Assembly (NCBI GenBank): GCA_002482845.1
Contig: DLGT01000102.1
Span: 56,142-120,141 of the forward strand
Length of the DNA: 64,000 nucleotides
Direction: 5' to 3'
Origin: Saprospiraceae bacterium UBA7687
GTDB lineage: Bacteria; Bacteroidota; Bacteroidia; Chitinophagales; Saprospiraceae
Positions within the stretch are counted from its first letter, which is position 1. Each line of letters starts with the position of its first letter. The translations under genes were made by a program, and so were the position numbers. The notes below the pieces were generated by a model. It was not told the origin of the DNA and searched no databases. It saw nothing but the letters and a program-made list of their open reading frames with translations. Shown piece after piece: positions 62,787 to 64,000 of this stretch.

Positions 62787-64000
62787 ATGGCATTTATAAA
62801 AAAAATATTTTCTGGACTTTACATTCACCAAAGGTTTTATTACTTCGGTATAGGGGTCATTGTGCTGATGGTGATTTCCTTCTTTTTACCGGTTTTGTTT
62901 CTGCCGGCACAGATAGCATTTTATGTATTGTTGCTGTTTTTATTATTTGATATTTTACTGTTATTTAATGCTCATAAAGGGATTCAAGCATCAAGATTAC
63001 TCCCAGAAAAATTGTCTAATGGTGACCAAAACGAGGTTATCATAGAATTGACAAATTACTATGGATTTAAGGTGACATGCGAGATTATAGATGAGATACC
63101 CGAAGAGTTTCAGGTTAGGGATTTTATGATGACTAAAGTTTTTGAAGCGAAAGAGTTTAGACAGATGGAATATCACTTGAGACCAACATTTAGGGGAAAT
63201 GTGGAGTTCGGCCGATTGATAGTTTTTGTTATCTCTCCCTTATCATTGATCAAAAGAAGATTTTCAAGTGTAGAAAAAATGACTATTCCAGTTTATCCTT
63301 CTTTTATTCAGTTAAATAAATACGAATTAGGTGCTTTTTCTAATAAATTGATGCAACATGGTATGAAAAAAGTACGGCGATTAGGTCATTCTATGGAGTT
63401 TGAAAAGATAAAAGAATATGTTCCTGGAGATGATTTCAGGACTGTAAATTGGAAAGCTACAGCCAAAGCCAATAAAATGATGGTCAATCAATATCAGGAT
63501 GAAAGATCACAAGCCATATACTGCATCATAGATAAAGGTAGGACAATGAAGATGCCTTTTGACGGCCTAAGTTTATTGGACTATGCCATAAATGCAAGTC
63601 TTGTGGTCAGTGGTATAGCTTTGAGAAAACAAGATTATGCAGGTTTTATGTCTTTTTCGAGGAGAGTAGACAATAGGGTAGTGGCGAGTAGAAAAGCCAT
63701 GCAACACCAACTAATCATGGAAGCTCTTTACAATGTCAAAACTGATTTTTATGAGACAGACTATGGCAAACTTTATGGTGATATTCGGAAAAACATCTCA
63801 CACAGAAGTCTTTTGCTGCTCTTCACAAATTTCGAAACAATGGATGGGCTCAATCGACAGCTTCCATATCTAAAAGCCATTGCAAGAAGCCATTTGCTCA
63901 TCGTAATATTTTTTCAGAATACCGAATTAGACGCTATCATCCATCATTCTGCTGATAATACACAAGAGATTTTCGACAAAATTATAGCAGAAAAATTTGT
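62787..64000 (+). CDS. DUF58-domain protein of the MoxR cassette, cut by the window end
   Basis: At least 404 residues from the ATG at 62787. Two N-terminal membrane segments (about 15-60) precede a beta-rich domain and the DUF58 core, EYVPGDDFRTVNWKATAK (about 212-229), then a von Willebrand A-like fold beginning IYCIIDKGRTMK. DUF58 proteins are regular partners of MoxR ATPases. The MoxR gene is 5.4 kb upstream, separated by an inserted block, but on the same strand. The stop codon lies outside the window. Confidence 0.85.
   Translation, partial: MAFIKKIFSGLYIHQRFYYFGIGVIVLMVISFFLPVLFLPAQIAFYVLLLFLLFDILLLFNAHKGIQASRLLPEKLSNGDQNEVIIELTNYYGFKVTCEIIDEIPEEFQVRDFMMTKVFEAKEFRQMEYHLRPTFRGNVEFGRLIVFVISPLSLIKRRFSSVEKMTIPVYPSFIQLNKYELGAFSNKLMQHGMKKVRRLGHSMEFEKIKEYVPGDDFRTVNWKATAKANKMMVNQYQDERSQAIYCIIDKGRTMKMPFDGLSLLDYAINASLVVSGIALRKQDYAGFMSFSRRVDNRVVASRKAMQHQLIMEALYNVKTDFYETDYGKLYGDIRKNISHRSLLLLFTNFETMDGLNRQLPYLKAIARSHLLIVIFFQNTELDAIIHHSADNTQEIFDKIIAEKF

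Overview
The window reads as chromosome of a low-GC, free-living member of the Bacteroidota, most likely a Saprospiria-type bacterium. The evidence is type IX secretion (T9SS) sorting domains of both the A and B kinds, many lipoproteins with an SxC or AxC lipobox, a SprB-repeat cell-surface protein, a RemB-like outer-membrane barrel, Bacteroidota promoters (TTG or TTTG, an 18-21 nt spacer, then TAnnTTTG), few Shine-Dalgarno sequences and several TTG starts. I saw no tRNA gene, rRNA gene, insertion sequence, prophage or CRISPR array.

Layout. 1-5703: two lipoproteins, then a GT-C-like membrane glycosyltransferase and a GT9 heptosyltransferase-like enzyme. 5716-12603: a very large NtrY-like histidine kinase, the RNase P RNA gene (rnpB), a small methyltransferase and a RemB-like barrel. 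12743-15742: a minus-strand group with lptB and envelope lipoproteins. 16008-20336: an RprX/RprY-like two-component system, a WD40 protein, a phosphopantetheinyl transferase and a lipoprotein. 20618-25438: a large T9SS-exported metalloprotease, a PASTA protein and a rhodanese. 25462-30093 (minus): polyphosphate-glucokinase-like ROK kinase, two cyclophilin lipoproteins, miaE and hypotheticals. 30313-33129: DUF697/SHOCT protein, UbiA-like protein, YkuK-like protein and a HEPN/MNT pair. 33115-34679 (minus): aat, clpS (N-degron pathway) and a peroxiredoxin. 34834-38238: a methyltransferase and a Cys-type formate dehydrogenase alpha subunit with a NuoG-like N-terminus. 38522-42224: acpP, fabF, rnc and a DUF457 membrane protein. 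42380-47570: T9SS cargo, YkgJ, PaaY-like carbonic anhydrase, 3-hydroxyanthranilate dioxygenase, lpxH, a lipoprotein and pyrD. 47765-51551: a TPR histidine kinase with its NarL-type regulator and a beta-helix lipoprotein.

The most unusual feature is in the 1.1-kb gap between two convergent genes at 51552-52661. From 51953 to 52477 the DNA is built of 25 consecutive degenerate units of exactly 21 bp in one unbroken register. The first 13 (type A) and last 12 (type B) have different consensus sequences, yet share the same dyad axes (between unit positions 5 and 6, and at 16) and the same T11/A21 anchor positions. Two dyads per 21 bp means one every 10.5 bp, one DNA helical turn. It looks like a palindromic lattice and not a protein gene or a CRISPR. 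A perfect 17-bp-arm palindrome lies inside it, a possible cloverleaf-like fold follows it, and a promoter-like -7 box precedes it.

The window ends with a MoxR-type cassette (RDD, SpoIIM, DUF4129, DUF4350, MoxR, then DUF58). Its DUF58 member is separated from MoxR by a 5-kb block holding a T9SS type B SprB-repeat protein and two arylsulfotransferase-like secreted paralogues. DUF58 has what looks like its own promoter. One arylsulfotransferase paralogue lacks histidines that the other keeps.
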